NCBI RefSeq assembly: GCF_030733385.1
Contig: NZ_JASHJC010000005.1
Coordinates: forward strand, 62,001-126,000
Direction: 5' to 3'
DNA: 64,000 bases
DNA from: Roseovarius sp. MMSF_3359
GTDB taxonomy: Bacteria > Pseudomonadota > Alphaproteobacteria > Rhodobacterales > Rhodobacteraceae
Part shown: positions 44,983 to 55,029 of the stretch, in pieces
How the letters are laid out: each line of letters begins with the position of its first letter
How positions within the stretch are numbered: the first letter of the stretch is position 1
The notes under the pieces: model-generated
Seen by the model: only the letters and a program-made list of their open reading frames with translations
Database searches by the model: none
Told to the model about the DNA's origin: nothing
Made by a program: the position numbers and the translations under genes

Positions 44983-46455
44983 TCAGTCGCCCTCGTAGAC
45001 ATCCGCCACCAGACGGTTGAGCGACATCACGCCCCAACCAGTGGCACCCTTGGGGGCATAGGTGGTCTCGGATTTGACCGAAGCGACCCCCGCGATATCG
45101 AGGTGAATCCACGGGCAGTCATCCTTGACGAAGCGTTGCAGGAACTGCGCCGCGGTGATCGACCCCGCCGCGCGGCCACCGACGTTTTTCATATCGGCAA
45201 TCTGGCTTTTGAGGAGATCGTCATAGGCTTTGCCCATCGGCATGCGCCAGGCGCCCTCACCCTCCGCCTCGGCAGCCTTGAGGAAGTTGCGCGAGATCGT
45301 GTCATCGTTGGAAAAGACACCCGCATTTTCGTGGCCCAGGCCGATGATGATCGCGCCGGTCAGGGTGGCGAGGTTGATCATCCCGCAGGGTTTGTAGGTC
45401 TCCTGCGCGTACCAGAGCACATCGGCCAGAACCAGCCGACCTTCGGCATCGGTGTTGATGATCTCGACCGTATCGCCCTTCATCGACGTGACCACATCCC
45501 CGGGTCGCGTGGCGCGGTCGGAGGGCATGTTTTCGACCAGCCCGACAAGACCCACGACATTGGCCTTGGCCTTGCGCAGCGCCAGGGTACGCATCACACC
45601 GGTGACCACACCCGCGCCGCCCATATCCATGGTCATGTCTTCCATGCCAGCCGCCGGTTTGAGGCTGATCCCGCCGGTATCGAATACGACGCCTTTGCCA
45701 ATAAGCGCCAGCGGGGCATCGCCCTTCTTGCCGCCGTTCCATTCCATGATCGCGACCTTCGAGGGCGTGATGGAGCCATGGCCCACCGACAGAAGAAGGT
45801 TCATGCCCAGCTTGCCCAACTCGTCTTCGTCGAGAATGGTGATCTTGAGGCCCAGATCGCCCATCGCCTCGATCCGGTTGGCAAATTCGGTGGTGGTCAG
45901 GTGATTGGCGGGCTCGCTGACCAAGTCACGTGTCATGAACACGCCTTCGGCGACGGCCATCGCGGCGGCGGCATCGGCTTTGGCCTCATCGGGCTTGGCA
46001 ACCATCAAGGTGACGGCGCCGGCATCCTTGTCCTCGGCGGTTTTGTGGGTGGTGAACTCGTATGCGCGCAAGACGATGCCCAGCATCAGGTCAACCGGGC
46101 GGCGCACCTGCCCCGCCAGCACCAGAAGCGCCGATTTCCCCTTGGCCCGGCCCAGCGCCACCCCGACCTTGCGCACCTCCTCCTGCTTGGCAGCGCGCGG
46201 CAGGCAGATGACATCGAGCGCCTCGGCGGCCATGCCCGTTGGCCAGGCGACGGAGATTACATCACCGGCCTTTTTCTTTTCCCAGGTCTCGCTTTCGACC
46301 AGCCGCGCCAGGGCACCCTTGGTCAGGCGGTTGACTCTGCGCGCACCTGCATCAAGCTTGCCATCGGGTGTCACGACGACGGCCACACGGCCCTCGGCCC
46401 CGGCAATAAGATCAATGTTGGTTTCCTGAAAATCTACTGTGGCCGGGCTGGTCAT
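44983..46455 (-). CDS. pepA: Leucyl aminopeptidase PepA
   Basis: 490 residues, the full PepA length. The metal site is complete: G-K-G-V-V-F-D-T-G-G-I-S-L-K near 254-267, N-M-P-S, and N-T-D-A-E-G-R-L near 334-341. PepA is a hexameric manganese aminopeptidase and in some bacteria also binds DNA. It precedes holC. It diverges from lptF across 122 bases. Confidence 0.96.
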   Translation of the reverse strand: MTSPATVDFQETNIDLIAGAEGRVAVVVTPDGKLDAGARRVNRLTKGALARLVESETWEKKKAGDVISVAWPTGMAAEALDVICLPRAAKQEEVRKVGVALGRAKGKSALLVLAGQVRRPVDLMLGIVLRAYEFTTHKTAEDKDAGAVTLMVAKPDEAKADAAAAMAVAEGVFMTRDLVSEPANHLTTTEFANRIEAMGDLGLKITILDEDELGKLGMNLLLSVGHGSITPSKVAIMEWNGGKKGDAPLALIGKGVVFDTGGISLKPAAGMEDMTMDMGGAGVVTGVMRTLALRKAKANVVGLVGLVENMPSDRATRPGDVVTSMKGDTVEIINTDAEGRLVLADVLWYAQETYKPCGMINLATLTGAIIIGLGHENAGVFSNDDTISRNFLKAAEAEGEGAWRMPMGKAYDDLLKSQIADMKNVGGRAAGSITAAQFLQRFVKDDCPWIHLDIAGVASVKSETTYAPKGATGWGVMSLNRLVADVYEGD

Positions 46456-46577
46456 GCATCTGCTCCTAACTGCTGTTGACCAGAGTCCTAGCGCGCCATT
46501 GCCGACATTGCCAGATAGCAGTTTTCCCGGGCGATCAATTCCGTTAGTCTTCGCCCCGTAAGGCAGTTTGATGGGGG

Positions 46578-47723
46578 ATGCGTGTGACCAGATTCGACAG
46601 ATACATGCTGTCGCAATTCATGGTGCTTTTCGGATTCTTCGCGCTGGTGCTCGTGTCGATCTTCTGGATCAACAAGGCGGTGCGTATGTTCGACCGCCTG
46701 ATCGCCGACGGACAACCTGCCTGGGTTTTCCTTGAATTCACCGCTCTGACCCTGCCGGGTGTCATCGGGATCGTGCTGCCGATCGCGGCCTTTGCGGGGG
46801 CGGTCTATGTCACCAACCGGCTGAGCACGGAAAGCGAATTGACCGTCATGCAGGCCACGGGGTATTCGCCCTATCGGCTGGTGCGGCCCGTGGTGGTCTA
46901 TGGCATGATCATCGCAGTCATGATGTCGATCCTTACCCACTTCCTGATCCCGGCGAGCCTTTCGCAACTCAAGCAGCGCCGCGCCGAGATCAGCCAGAAC
47001 ATCACTGCCAAGCTGCTGACCGCCGGGGAATTCCTGCATCCGGCTCCCGGCATCACCTTCTACATCCGCCACATCACGCCAGTGGGGGAGTTGCAAAACG
47101 TGTTTCTTTCGGACCGGCGTGATCAGACCAATCCCGTGGCCTATACCTCCTCCACCGCCTACCTGGTGCAGGAGGGTGGTGGCACCAAGCTGGTGATGGT
47201 CAAGGGGTTGGCGCAGAACCTGAACCGCCAGGACAACCGGCTTTTCACCACGCATTTCGACGATTTTTCCTATGACATCAGCACACTCGTTTCGCGCAAT
47301 GCCATCAACCTGAACGACATCAGCTTTGCCGCAACGCAGGACCTGCTGCGCCGCCCCGAGGAGATGGCCGAAACAGCAGGTATCCGGGTGGGCGAGGTCG
47401 CATATGAAGCGCATAACAGGTTTGCCCAGGCATTGATGTGCGTTGTCGCGGCGACGGTAGGTTTTGCGACTCTGCTCTTGGGCAACTACAGCAGGTTTGG
47501 CGTCTGGCGACAGGTGGTGATCGCGTTTTTCCTGCTGGTCGGCCTGAAGGTGGTCGAGGGGGTCGTATCTGGACCGGTTCTGTCGAATGCCGCGCTCTGG
47601 CCGCTCTTGTATATTCCCGTGGCGATTGGTGGGGTCCTGACGGTTATCCTGCTCTACATTTCCGCCAATCCGGGATTTGGCCGGGTGTTCAGGCGCCGAC
47701 AGGCGTCGGGAGATGCCGCATGA
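46578..47723 (+). CDS. lptF: LPS export permease LptF
   Basis: 381 residues. LptF and LptG form the membrane pair of the LptB2FG ABC transporter that pulls lipopolysaccharide out of the inner membrane. Three membrane segments near the N-terminus (about 12-32, 55-80, 100-122) and three at the C-terminus (from about 280) enclose a periplasmic beta-jellyroll. The start R-Y-M-L-S-Q-F-M-V-L-F-G-F-F-A is typical. It overlaps lptG by ATGA. Confidence 0.93.
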   Translation: MRVTRFDRYMLSQFMVLFGFFALVLVSIFWINKAVRMFDRLIADGQPAWVFLEFTALTLPGVIGIVLPIAAFAGAVYVTNRLSTESELTVMQATGYSPYRLVRPVVVYGMIIAVMMSILTHFLIPASLSQLKQRRAEISQNITAKLLTAGEFLHPAPGITFYIRHITPVGELQNVFLSDRRDQTNPVAYTSSTAYLVQEGGGTKLVMVKGLAQNLNRQDNRLFTTHFDDFSYDISTLVSRNAINLNDISFAATQDLLRRPEEMAETAGIRVGEVAYEAHNRFAQALMCVVAATVGFATLLLGNYSRFGVWRQVVIAFFLLVGLKVVEGVVSGPVLSNAALWPLLYIPVAIGGVLTVILLYISANPGFGRVFRRRQASGDAA

Positions 47724-48811
47724 TCCTGCATTTCTACTTTGCCCGGCGGTTCCTTTGGACCTTTCTCAGCATCTTCTTCGTTTTCGTGATGCTGCTCGGC
47801 CTGATCGACCTTGTGGACGAGTTACAGGATTTTCCGGATCTGGCTTTCGGCCAGGTGCTCGAGATCGTGCTGCTGAAACTGCCCAAGGCCAACTACGAGA
47901 TCTTGCCCCTGATCGTCATCCTTGCCTCGGTTGCATTGTTCGTGCGGCTGGCGCGGTCATCCGAACTTGTCGTGGTCCGGGCGGCGGGCCGATCGGCGCT
48001 TGGCAGCCTGATTGCGCCACTGACCGTCGCCGCAATGATCGGCATCCTGTCGGTGACCATGTTCAATCCGATCGTCGCCGCCTCGTCCAAACGCTACAAT
48101 GACCTCGTCAACACCTATATCGGCTTTGGCTCGAACGTCCTGGCGATTTCGGCCGAGGGGCTTTGGCTGCGTCAGGGGACATCCGAGGGTCAGACGGTTA
48201 TCCATGCCGCGCGCGCCAGTTCGGATGTCAGCGTCCTTTTCGATACGACTTTCGTTTCCTTTTCCCCCGAGGGTGAGCCGCTCTCGCGCATTGCCGCGCG
48301 CAAAGCGACCCTGGCGGACGGGGAATGGCAGCTGTCCAAGGCCAAGAAATGGGATCTGAGCCGCGGCACCAACCCGGAATCGAGGGCAATTGCCAGCGCG
48401 GAGATGACCATCCCTTCGTCCCTGACCCAGGCCCGGATCGTGGAGAGTTTCGGCAAGCCCGAGTACATTCCAATCTGGGATCTTCCGCGTTTCATCGCGC
48501 AGCTTGAACAGGCCGGTTTCTCTGCCCGCCGGTATGAAATGTGGTTTCAGATGGAATTGGCGCGCCCGCTTTTCCTGACGGCGCTCGTTCTGGTCGCCGC
48601 GGCCTTCACCATGCGCCATACCCGCCTTGGCAATACCGGCGTTGCGGTTCTGACCGCCGTCATGCTTGGCTTCAGCTTGCATTACATCCGCAATTTCGCG
48701 CAGATCCTGGGGGAAAACGGGCAGATTCCGATCCTTCTCGCCGCCTGGGCGCCGCCGGTGGCCTCACTGCTCTTGGCACTGGGGATCGTGCTGCATATGG
48801 AGGACGGATGA
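47720..48811 (+). CDS. lptG: LPS export permease LptG
   Basis: 363 residues from the ATG at 47720, which overlaps the lptF stop. The N-terminus (Y-F-A-R-R-F-L-W-T-F-L near 6-16) and the I-L-P-L-I-V-I-L-A-S segment near 61-70 match LptG. Membrane segments are near 13-35, 58-80, 95-117 and 275-358, with a periplasmic domain between them. It is followed by lptD with another ATGA overlap. Confidence 0.93.
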   Translation: MILHFYFARRFLWTFLSIFFVFVMLLGLIDLVDELQDFPDLAFGQVLEIVLLKLPKANYEILPLIVILASVALFVRLARSSELVVVRAAGRSALGSLIAPLTVAAMIGILSVTMFNPIVAASSKRYNDLVNTYIGFGSNVLAISAEGLWLRQGTSEGQTVIHAARASSDVSVLFDTTFVSFSPEGEPLSRIAARKATLADGEWQLSKAKKWDLSRGTNPESRAIASAEMTIPSSLTQARIVESFGKPEYIPIWDLPRFIAQLEQAGFSARRYEMWFQMELARPLFLTALVLVAAAFTMRHTRLGNTGVAVLTAVMLGFSLHYIRNFAQILGENGQIPILLAAWAPPVASLLLALGIVLHMEDG

Positions 48812-50988
48812 CCCGAGTGTTCCGCCTCTTCGCTGCGATTTCCGCGCTGCTGCTTACGCCTCTGACCGCGCAAGCGCAGGACACGCCGGACCTCGGCGCG
48901 CTGCTGGTGGCTGATGAGGTCTATATCACCGGTGACAAGAAGCTGGTCGCCGAGGGCAATGTCGAAGCGGTCTACGAGGGTCAGAGATTGCAGGCACGGT
49001 CGATCACCTATGACCAGACCACGGAGATCCTGTCGATTGAGGGGCCGATTGTTCTGGACGACGGGGTGAACACGCTGGTCCTGGCTGATGCCGGCGAACT
49101 GGATCGCGAGTTTCATAACGGTGTGCTGACCGGTGCGCGGGTTGTGCTAGACGATCAATTGCAGATGGCCGCGAACAAGATGACGCGGGTCAACGGGCGA
49201 TACACGCAATTGCACAAGGTATCGGTCACGTCCTGCCGCATCTGCCACGAAGGCAACCGCCCGCTCTGGCAGATCCGGGCCAAGCGCGTGATCCACGACC
49301 AGGAAGAGAGACAGCTTTACTTTCACGATGCGCAGTTCAGGGTGCTCGACGTGCCGATCATCTACCTGCCGCGCCTGCGACTGCCGGACCCGACCCTGGA
49401 ACGCGCCACCGGCTTCCTGATCCCGTCGGTCCACAGTTCGACCGAGCTGGGTTTCGGGGTCAAGGTGCCTTATTTCATCAAGCTCGGCGATCATCGCGAC
49501 CTGACCCTGACACCGTTTATCGCCACCGAGTCGACAACGCTTGAATTCCGGTATCGCCAGGCGTTCCGCGATGGCAATATCGAAGTCAACGGTGCCGCCT
49601 CAAATGATCGGGCGGGCAACCGGACCAATCGCGGTTATCTCTTCATCGACGGCAATTTCAGCCTGCCCCGCGACTTCCAGTTGAGGTTCGATCTCGAAGC
49701 CGTCAATGACGACGAATATCTCGAAGATTACGGGATTACCGCCAAGAACCGGCTGGACAGCGAAATCTCGATCTCGCGCGCCCGGCGGGATGAATTCATC
49801 CGTGGTGCAATCACGCATTTCAAGACGCTGGTGGTGGGGGAGAATAACTCAACTTTCCCAACCGTGGTGGGCAATGCGGAATACGAGCGGCGCGTGCATC
49901 TGAAACGCCTCGGCGGCGAGTTGCGGTTCGGGATCGAGGCGCATTCGCATTACCGCAGTTCCGATCTTTCGGTGGACGGGTTGGATGTGGACCGGTTTGC
50001 CGACGGGCGTGACGTCAATCGCCTGACCGCTAGCGTTGACTGGCACCGTCGCTGGATCTTGCCTTATGGCATCCTTTCGCAGTTCCAGACTGGCGTCGCC
50101 TTCGACACCTTCCGGATCAGTCAGACCGGCGGGACATCGCGGTCGGAGGCAAGTGAGATCACGCCATCGACCTCCTTGGTGCTCAGGATGCCGCTGATCA
50201 AATCGACACCGACCGGGGCGACCCATGTGATTGAGCCGATGTTGCAACTGGCCTGGGTCGGCGGCAGCAATCCGGACGTGCCAAACGACGAAAGCACGCG
50301 GATTGATTTCGACGAGGGCAACCTTCTGTCCCTGTCACGGTTCACCGCACCGGACCGGCGGGAGCGCGGCGCCAGCCTCGCCTACGGCGTCAACTGGACC
50401 CGCCACGATCCGCGCGGATGGAAATCGTCGCTGACCTTCGGGCAGGTGGTGCGCGACGAAGTACTAGTCGAAGTGGATGGCACAACCAGTTTCACCAACG
50501 CCTCCGGCCTGCAGGACAGGTTCTCGGATTACCTGATTGCCGGTCAGATCAAGATGCCCAACGGCATCTCCTTCACCGCCCGCAGCATCTTTGACGACGC
50601 TTTCGACACCACCAAGGCCGAGGCGCGCGCCAATTGGCGTAATCAGCGTGCCGATCTGGGCGCGACCTTCATCTGGCTGCAGGCCGACCCGGCAGAAGCG
50701 CGGGCCCGGACCATTTCGGAATGGGCGTTTGACGGCAGTTACAGGCTGGCGCGGCACTGGACGGGCAGCGCCGAATGGCGTTATGACGTTGTCACAGACA
50801 AAAGTGTTCGGGCGGGTGTCGGGTTGAAATACACCAATGAGTGCGTGGAAATCGAGCTTTCGGCCTTACGCCGTTTCACCACGTCCACTAATCTCGAAGC
50901 GTCGACCGATATCGGCCTCACCATAGGGCTCAGAGGGTTCAGTACCACAACCGAGGACAAATCCTATACTCGGAAATGCAGGAAGTAA
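48808..50988 (+). CDS. lptD: LPS assembly outer membrane protein LptD
   Basis: 726 residues from the ATG at 48808 (ATGA overlap with lptG). A signal peptide ends A-Q-A near 22. The N-terminal OstA/LptA-like jellyroll spans about 35-140 (A-D-E-V-Y-I-T-G-D-K-K and A-E-G-N-V-E-A). The rest is the LptD beta-barrel, which has many aromatic-ended strands and places LPS in the outer leaflet with LptE. The C-x-x-C of E. coli is represented by a C-R-I-C pair near 145-148. Confidence 0.94.
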   Translation: MTRVFRLFAAISALLLTPLTAQAQDTPDLGALLVADEVYITGDKKLVAEGNVEAVYEGQRLQARSITYDQTTEILSIEGPIVLDDGVNTLVLADAGELDREFHNGVLTGARVVLDDQLQMAANKMTRVNGRYTQLHKVSVTSCRICHEGNRPLWQIRAKRVIHDQEERQLYFHDAQFRVLDVPIIYLPRLRLPDPTLERATGFLIPSVHSSTELGFGVKVPYFIKLGDHRDLTLTPFIATESTTLEFRYRQAFRDGNIEVNGAASNDRAGNRTNRGYLFIDGNFSLPRDFQLRFDLEAVNDDEYLEDYGITAKNRLDSEISISRARRDEFIRGAITHFKTLVVGENNSTFPTVVGNAEYERRVHLKRLGGELRFGIEAHSHYRSSDLSVDGLDVDRFADGRDVNRLTASVDWHRRWILPYGILSQFQTGVAFDTFRISQTGGTSRSEASEITPSTSLVLRMPLIKSTPTGATHVIEPMLQLAWVGGSNPDVPNDESTRIDFDEGNLLSLSRFTAPDRRERGASLAYGVNWTRHDPRGWKSSLTFGQVVRDEVLVEVDGTTSFTNASGLQDRFSDYLIAGQIKMPNGISFTARSIFDDAFDTTKAEARANWRNQRADLGATFIWLQADPAEARARTISEWAFDGSYRLARHWTGSAEWRYDVVTDKSVRAGVGLKYTNECVEIELSALRRFTTSTNLEASTDIGLTIGLRGFSTTTEDKSYTRKCRK

Positions 50989-50993
50989 GCAGT

Positions 50994-52235
50994 ATGACAA
51001 GCACGATGCGCAAACCCCTCGTGACATTTTTCCGGGCCGCTTTTCTGGCCACTCTCGGAGCCATCGCCGCGCTGCCCGCATCGGCGCAGAACCTCTTCGA
51101 GACCGTCATCACCGTCAACGATCAGTCAATCACCCGCTATGAGCTCGAGCAGCGCGCGCGCATGCTGTCGCTCTTTCGGGCGCCTGGTGATCCGCAGAAG
51201 CTGGCGCGTGAGCAGCTGATCGAAGACCGGCTGAAGCTCGATGCCGCCCTGGCCAACGGGTTGATCCTCGAGGACGCAGATGTGCGCGCCGGGATGGAAG
51301 AATTCGCCGGTCGTGTGAACATGGACTACGATCAGATGGTCCGCGCGCTGGCCGGCGCCGGTGTGGACGAGGCGAGCTTTCGCGAGTTCGTCAGGGCCGG
51401 TCTTGGATGGCGGGAACTGACGCAGGCGCGGTTTGCGAGCCGCGTTTCGGTCAGCGAATCTGATCTTGAACGTGCCAAGTCGGCGGTCTCGGGCCAGACC
51501 GGCGTGCGTGTCCTGCTGTCGGAAATCATCATGCCCACAAGCGGCGTTGACCCCCAGGCGGTACAGGAACGCGCCGCGCGCATCTCGGAACTGACGAGCG
51601 AAGCGGCCTTTTCGGCCGAGGCGCGCCGGCACTCTGCCACCGCTTCCCGGGATCGGGGCGGCCGCCTGCCCTGGCAGTCAATCACCGATCTGCCCCCTGT
51701 TCTGCGGTCCATCGTGCTGGCGCTTGCCCCCGGTGAGGTGACCGAGCCGCTGCCCCTTGATGGTGCCGTCGCCCTCTTTCAGTTGCGCGACATCGAAGAG
51801 CTCGACGCGCCAGCACCGCAATACTCCGCGATCGAGTACGCCGCCTATTACATCGACGGTGGGCGCAGCGATCAAGCCCTGGCCCGCGCCGCGCGCGTTG
51901 AAGCAGACGTAGATACCTGCGATGACCTCTACGGCGTGGCACATGGACAACCGGAATCGGTCCTCGATCGCGGCACCAAGGCGCCGGACGAGCTCCCCAC
52001 GGATATCGCCATCGAACTGGCCAAGCTGGACCCGGGCGAGGTGTCTACCGCCCTGACTCGTGCCAATGGACAGACCCTTGTGTTCCTGATGCTGTGCGGA
52101 CGTACGCCGCAGCTGGCAGAAGATGGCCCGTCCGACGAGGACCTGACTGGGTTCATCCGCGGTCAGCGTCTGCAATCCTTCTCTGACGGGTATCTTGAGC
52201 AATTGCGGGCCGAGGCTCGGATCGTCGAAAAATGA
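50994..52235 (+). CDS. surA: Periplasmic chaperone/peptidyl-prolyl isomerase SurA
   Basis: 413 residues from the ATG at 50994, with AGGAAG overlapping the lptD end. The signal peptide ends A-S-A-Q near 31-34. The SurA N-domain is V-I-T-V-N-D-Q-S-I-T-R-Y-E-L-E-Q-R near 40-56. One parvulin-type domain is seen at about 165-270 (L-L-S-E-I-I-M-P, A-E-A-R-R-H-S-A, G-G-R-L-P-W). A second is not clear, as is common in alphaproteobacteria. It escorts outer membrane proteins such as LptD. Confidence 0.88.
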   Translation: MTSTMRKPLVTFFRAAFLATLGAIAALPASAQNLFETVITVNDQSITRYELEQRARMLSLFRAPGDPQKLAREQLIEDRLKLDAALANGLILEDADVRAGMEEFAGRVNMDYDQMVRALAGAGVDEASFREFVRAGLGWRELTQARFASRVSVSESDLERAKSAVSGQTGVRVLLSEIIMPTSGVDPQAVQERAARISELTSEAAFSAEARRHSATASRDRGGRLPWQSITDLPPVLRSIVLALAPGEVTEPLPLDGAVALFQLRDIEELDAPAPQYSAIEYAAYYIDGGRSDQALARAARVEADVDTCDDLYGVAHGQPESVLDRGTKAPDELPTDIAIELAKLDPGEVSTALTRANGQTLVFLMLCGRTPQLAEDGPSDEDLTGFIRGQRLQSFSDGYLEQLRAEARIVEK

Positions 52236-53200
52236 CACAACCCGTCGCGCTCTGTTGCGGTGAACCGGCGGGCGTCGGACCGGAACTTGCGCTGCGCGCC
52301 TGGGAGGCGTCGGGCCGGGACCTGCCGTTTTTCCTGATTGGGGACCCGGCGCATCTTCCGGGTGGGCCGGTTGTTGAGATCGACGACCCCGCACAGGCGG
52401 CGGAGGCCTGCAAGACGGGGCTGCCCGTGTTGCCGCATCCCTTCCACGGGAAACTGACACCTGGCACGCCAAACCCGGATCATGCTCAAGGGGTCATTGA
52501 CGTGATCGCCCGCGGCGTCGATCTGGTGCAATCGGGCATGGCCGCGGCCCTCTGCACCGCGCCCATTCACAAACAGGCCCTGCAGGATGGCGCCGGATTC
52601 GCCTATCCTGGGCATACCGAATACCTGGCGGCGCTGGCCGGGGTCGATGACGTGGCAATGATGCTGGCCAGCGATCAGCTTCGCGTCGTGCCTGCGACGA
52701 TTCACATGGCGCTGGCCGACGTGCCGGAGCACCTGACGGATGAAAGCCTGGAGGCGACGATCCGGATCACCCATGCCGCCCTGATCCGCGATTTCGGCAT
52801 CCCCCATCCGCGTCTTGCCGTTGCCGGGCTGAACCCGCACGCGGGCGAAGGCGGCAAGATGGGTCGCGAAGAGATCGAAATCATTGCGCCGCTATTGGAT
52901 CGTCTGCGCAGCGATGGCCTTGATCTGCGGGGGCCGATGTCAGCCGATACGATGTTTCACGCCGCCGCCCGCGCGGGATATGACGCGGCGGTTGCAATGT
53001 ATCACGATCAGGCGCTCATCCCGATCAAGACGCTGGATTTCGACCGGGGCGTGAACGTGACCCTCGGCCTGCCTTTCGTCCGGACGTCGCCGGACCACGG
53101 TACCGCCCTCGATATTGCAGGGCAGGGGATTGCCAATCCGACCTCGCTGATCGAGGCCCTGAAGATGGCCGCGCGGATGGGTACGGCGCGCGCGGCATGA
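52232..53200 (+). CDS. pdxA: 4-hydroxythreonine-4-phosphate dehydrogenase PdxA
   Basis: 322 residues. PdxA oxidises 4-phosphohydroxy-L-threonine in the DXP-dependent pyridoxal phosphate pathway. The signatures are G-E-P-A-G-V-G-P-E near 9-17, T-A-P-I-H-K near 109-114, G-H-T-E-Y-L near 127-132, and the C-terminal [10 protein letters not shown] near 255-264 and T-S-P-D-H-G-T-A. It overlaps surA and rsmA by ATGA, the conserved surA-pdxA-rsmA order. Confidence 0.96.
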   Translation: MTQPVALCCGEPAGVGPELALRAWEASGRDLPFFLIGDPAHLPGGPVVEIDDPAQAAEACKTGLPVLPHPFHGKLTPGTPNPDHAQGVIDVIARGVDLVQSGMAAALCTAPIHKQALQDGAGFAYPGHTEYLAALAGVDDVAMMLASDQLRVVPATIHMALADVPEHLTDESLEATIRITHAALIRDFGIPHPRLAVAGLNPHAGEGGKMGREEIEIIAPLLDRLRSDGLDLRGPMSADTMFHAAARAGYDAAVAMYHDQALIPIKTLDFDRGVNVTLGLPFVRTSPDHGTALDIAGQGIANPTSLIEALKMAARMGTARAA

Positions 53201-54033
53201 GCATCGACGACCTGCCCCCGCTGCGTCAGGTAATTGCCAGCCATGGTCTGGCCGCGCGCAAATCGCTTGGGCAGAACTTCCTGCTCGATCTCAACCTGAC
53301 CGCCAAGATCGCGCGGCAGGCGGGGGACCTGAGCGAATGCGATGTGCTCGAAATCGGCCCCGGACCCGGCGGACTTACCAGGGGACTGCTGTCCGAGGGG
53401 GCGCGCCGTATTCTCGCCGTCGAAAAGGATGCCCGCTGCCTGCCCGCGCTGGACGAGATTGCCCGCGCCGCGCCCGGGCGGCTGCAGGTCATCAACGCTG
53501 ACGCGCTGGAGCTTGACCCGCTTGCGCATCTGACACCGCCCATCCGGGTGGTGGCTAACCTGCCTTACAATGTCGGCACGGAACTCCTGATCCGCTGGCT
53601 GACGCCGCCCGCGTGGCCGCCCTTCTGGCAAAGCCTGACCCTGATGTTCCAGCGCGAGGTCGCGGACCGGATCGTGGCCCAGCCCGGCGGCAAGGCTTAC
53701 GGTCGGTTGGCGGTGCTGGCCCAATGGCGTTGCGACGCACGGATCGTCATGACCCTGCCGCCCGAGGCTTTCACGCCACCGCCCAAGATCTCAAGCGCGG
53801 TTGTCCATCTGAAGGCACTGCCGGCGCCGAGGTTCGACGCGGATCAGAAGACACTTGAAATGGTCGTGGCGCGCGCCTTCAATCAGCGCCGCAAGATGCT
53901 GCGCGCCGCGCTCAAGGGCCTTGCGCCGGATATCGAAGACCGGTTGATCGCCGCTGGCATCAAACCCACGGATCGGGCGGAAACCGTCGGGCTGGAACAG
54001 TTCTGCGCCCTGGCCCGCCAAATGAAAAAGTAA
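53197..54033 (+). CDS. rsmA: 16S rRNA dimethyladenosine transferase RsmA (KsgA)
   Basis: 278 residues. RsmA dimethylates two adjacent adenines near the 3' end of 16S rRNA. The motifs are R-K-S-L-G-Q-N-F-L near 22-30, [10 protein letters not shown] near 52-61, the catalytic N-L-P-Y-N near 121-125, and the C-terminal [11 protein letters not shown]. It is the last gene of the lptF-to-rsmA run. Confidence 0.96.
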   Translation: MSIDDLPPLRQVIASHGLAARKSLGQNFLLDLNLTAKIARQAGDLSECDVLEIGPGPGGLTRGLLSEGARRILAVEKDARCLPALDEIARAAPGRLQVINADALELDPLAHLTPPIRVVANLPYNVGTELLIRWLTPPAWPPFWQSLTLMFQREVADRIVAQPGGKAYGRLAVLAQWRCDARIVMTLPPEAFTPPPKISSAVVHLKALPAPRFDADQKTLEMVVARAFNQRRKMLRAALKGLAPDIEDRLIAAGIKPTDRAETVGLEQFCALARQMKK

Positions 54034-54060
54034 CGCGGTAGGTAGGATCGACTTGTCGTG

Positions 54061-54115
54061 AGGACGGCCCAGCTACGCCTTGATTCCGCGTGGGCATTTT
54101 TCGTGAAACGTCCGC
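54061..54115. repeat. Possible degraded fragment D of the dispersed repeat
   Basis: CCTTGATTCCGCGTGGG followed by GTGAAACGTCCGC resembles the right ends of copies A and B (CTTGATTCCGCGCGGG and GTCCGC). Only this end is present, after rsmA. The match is short and could be chance. Confidence 0.35.
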
Positions 54116-54151
54116 ATCAGGCAGGAACCAGCCCCTCAAGAAGACCCTGAC

Positions 54152-54182
54152 AAATAAAGACGCCGCCCAAACGGACGGCGCC
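54152..54182 (-). terminator. Rho-independent terminator of the DUF4167 gene
   Basis: On the minus strand GGCGCCGTCC/GGGCGGCGTC forms a 10-bp stem (two G-T pairs) with a GTTT loop, followed by TTTATTTG, about 25 bases after the stop. Confidence 0.85.
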
Positions 54183-54207
54183 TAAATTCTGACAAGAACA
54201 CCCGATG

Positions 54208-54789
54208 TTACTCAGCCGCCTCCGGCGCGTCTGGAGAATCCGGGGCCGGCGCGGCGGATTGTTCGCCACTTGGCGCATCAGACGGGGCGCTCTCGGACTT
54301 GGGTGCACGGGGTTTCCGGGCCCGCTTGGGCTTGGGCGGCTGCTGGCTTTCCGGTGTTTCCACCAACCCGCTATCCCCGGCCTCGGGCTGCTCCATCACA
54401 TCGGGCTGCGGCGCATCGGCGGGATCACCTGACGAGGGCGGTGCGTTCGCTTCGCGTTCCTGGCGCTTGGCGCGTTCCCGGTCACGCTCCTGCTGGCGCT
54501 CGCGGTTTTCACGTTCCTGCTGCTCGCGACGCGCTTCCTGTTCTTTCTGGGCAGCCCCCAGAAGACGCAGGTAGTGCTCCGCGTGCTGCTGGAAATTCTC
54601 CGTGGCAACCCGGTCGCCCGCAAGCTGCGCGTCCCGCGCCAACTGGTTGTACTTCTCAATGATCTGCTGCGGTGTGCCGCGCACTTTGCCCTCGGGCCCC
54701 GAGCTGTCAAAAACCCGGTTTACGACATTGCCAACCGACCGGTTGTTGCGGTTGTTCTTATTCCGCGAACGTGACTTCGATGATCTCAT
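54208..54789 (-). CDS. DUF4167 protein
   Basis: 193 residues. The N-terminus (M-R-S-S-K-S-R-S-R-N-K-N-N-R-N-N-R) and the region R-V-F-D-S-S-G-P-E-G-K-V-R-G-T-P, then Q-I-I-E-K-Y-N-Q-L-A-R-D-A, match DUF4167, found across alphaproteobacteria next to prfA/prmC. After about residue 85 follows a long Arg/Glu/Gln coiled region, then an Ala/Pro/Ser-rich acidic tail from about 125. The basic, Asn-rich start suggests nucleic acid binding, but the function is not known. Confidence 0.92.
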   Translation of the reverse strand: MRSSKSRSRNKNNRNNRSVGNVVNRVFDSSGPEGKVRGTPQQIIEKYNQLARDAQLAGDRVATENFQQHAEHYLRLLGAAQKEQEARREQQERENRERQQERDRERAKRQEREANAPPSSGDPADAPQPDVMEQPEAGDSGLVETPESQQPPKPKRARKPRAPKSESAPSDAPSGEQSAAPAPDSPDAPEAAE

Positions 54790-55029
54790 GTTACTTGCTG
54801 TGCAGCCCTATGCTCAATGCGTCTTCTGACCCGATTGGCACCCCTTGTGCCGATAAAATGACCCGGATCCGACATGTCTTGGCTTGGTATCAAGCGGGAC
54901 CGCCCAAGGGCATCCTCCGTCTTGATCTGCCTTCCAATAAGCATGCCAATGCCCATCGCACAAGGCCAAAGAGCGGTTTTTAACCGTTTTGTGCGGTTTT
55001 AGGCCGGATAATCACGGTTTTCTGGGCGT

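Noticed and set aside
45103..46479. Long open frame on the plus strand antisense to pepA
   Set aside because: The His/Gly-rich translation is typical of shadow frames, and pepA with intact motifs is on the other strand.
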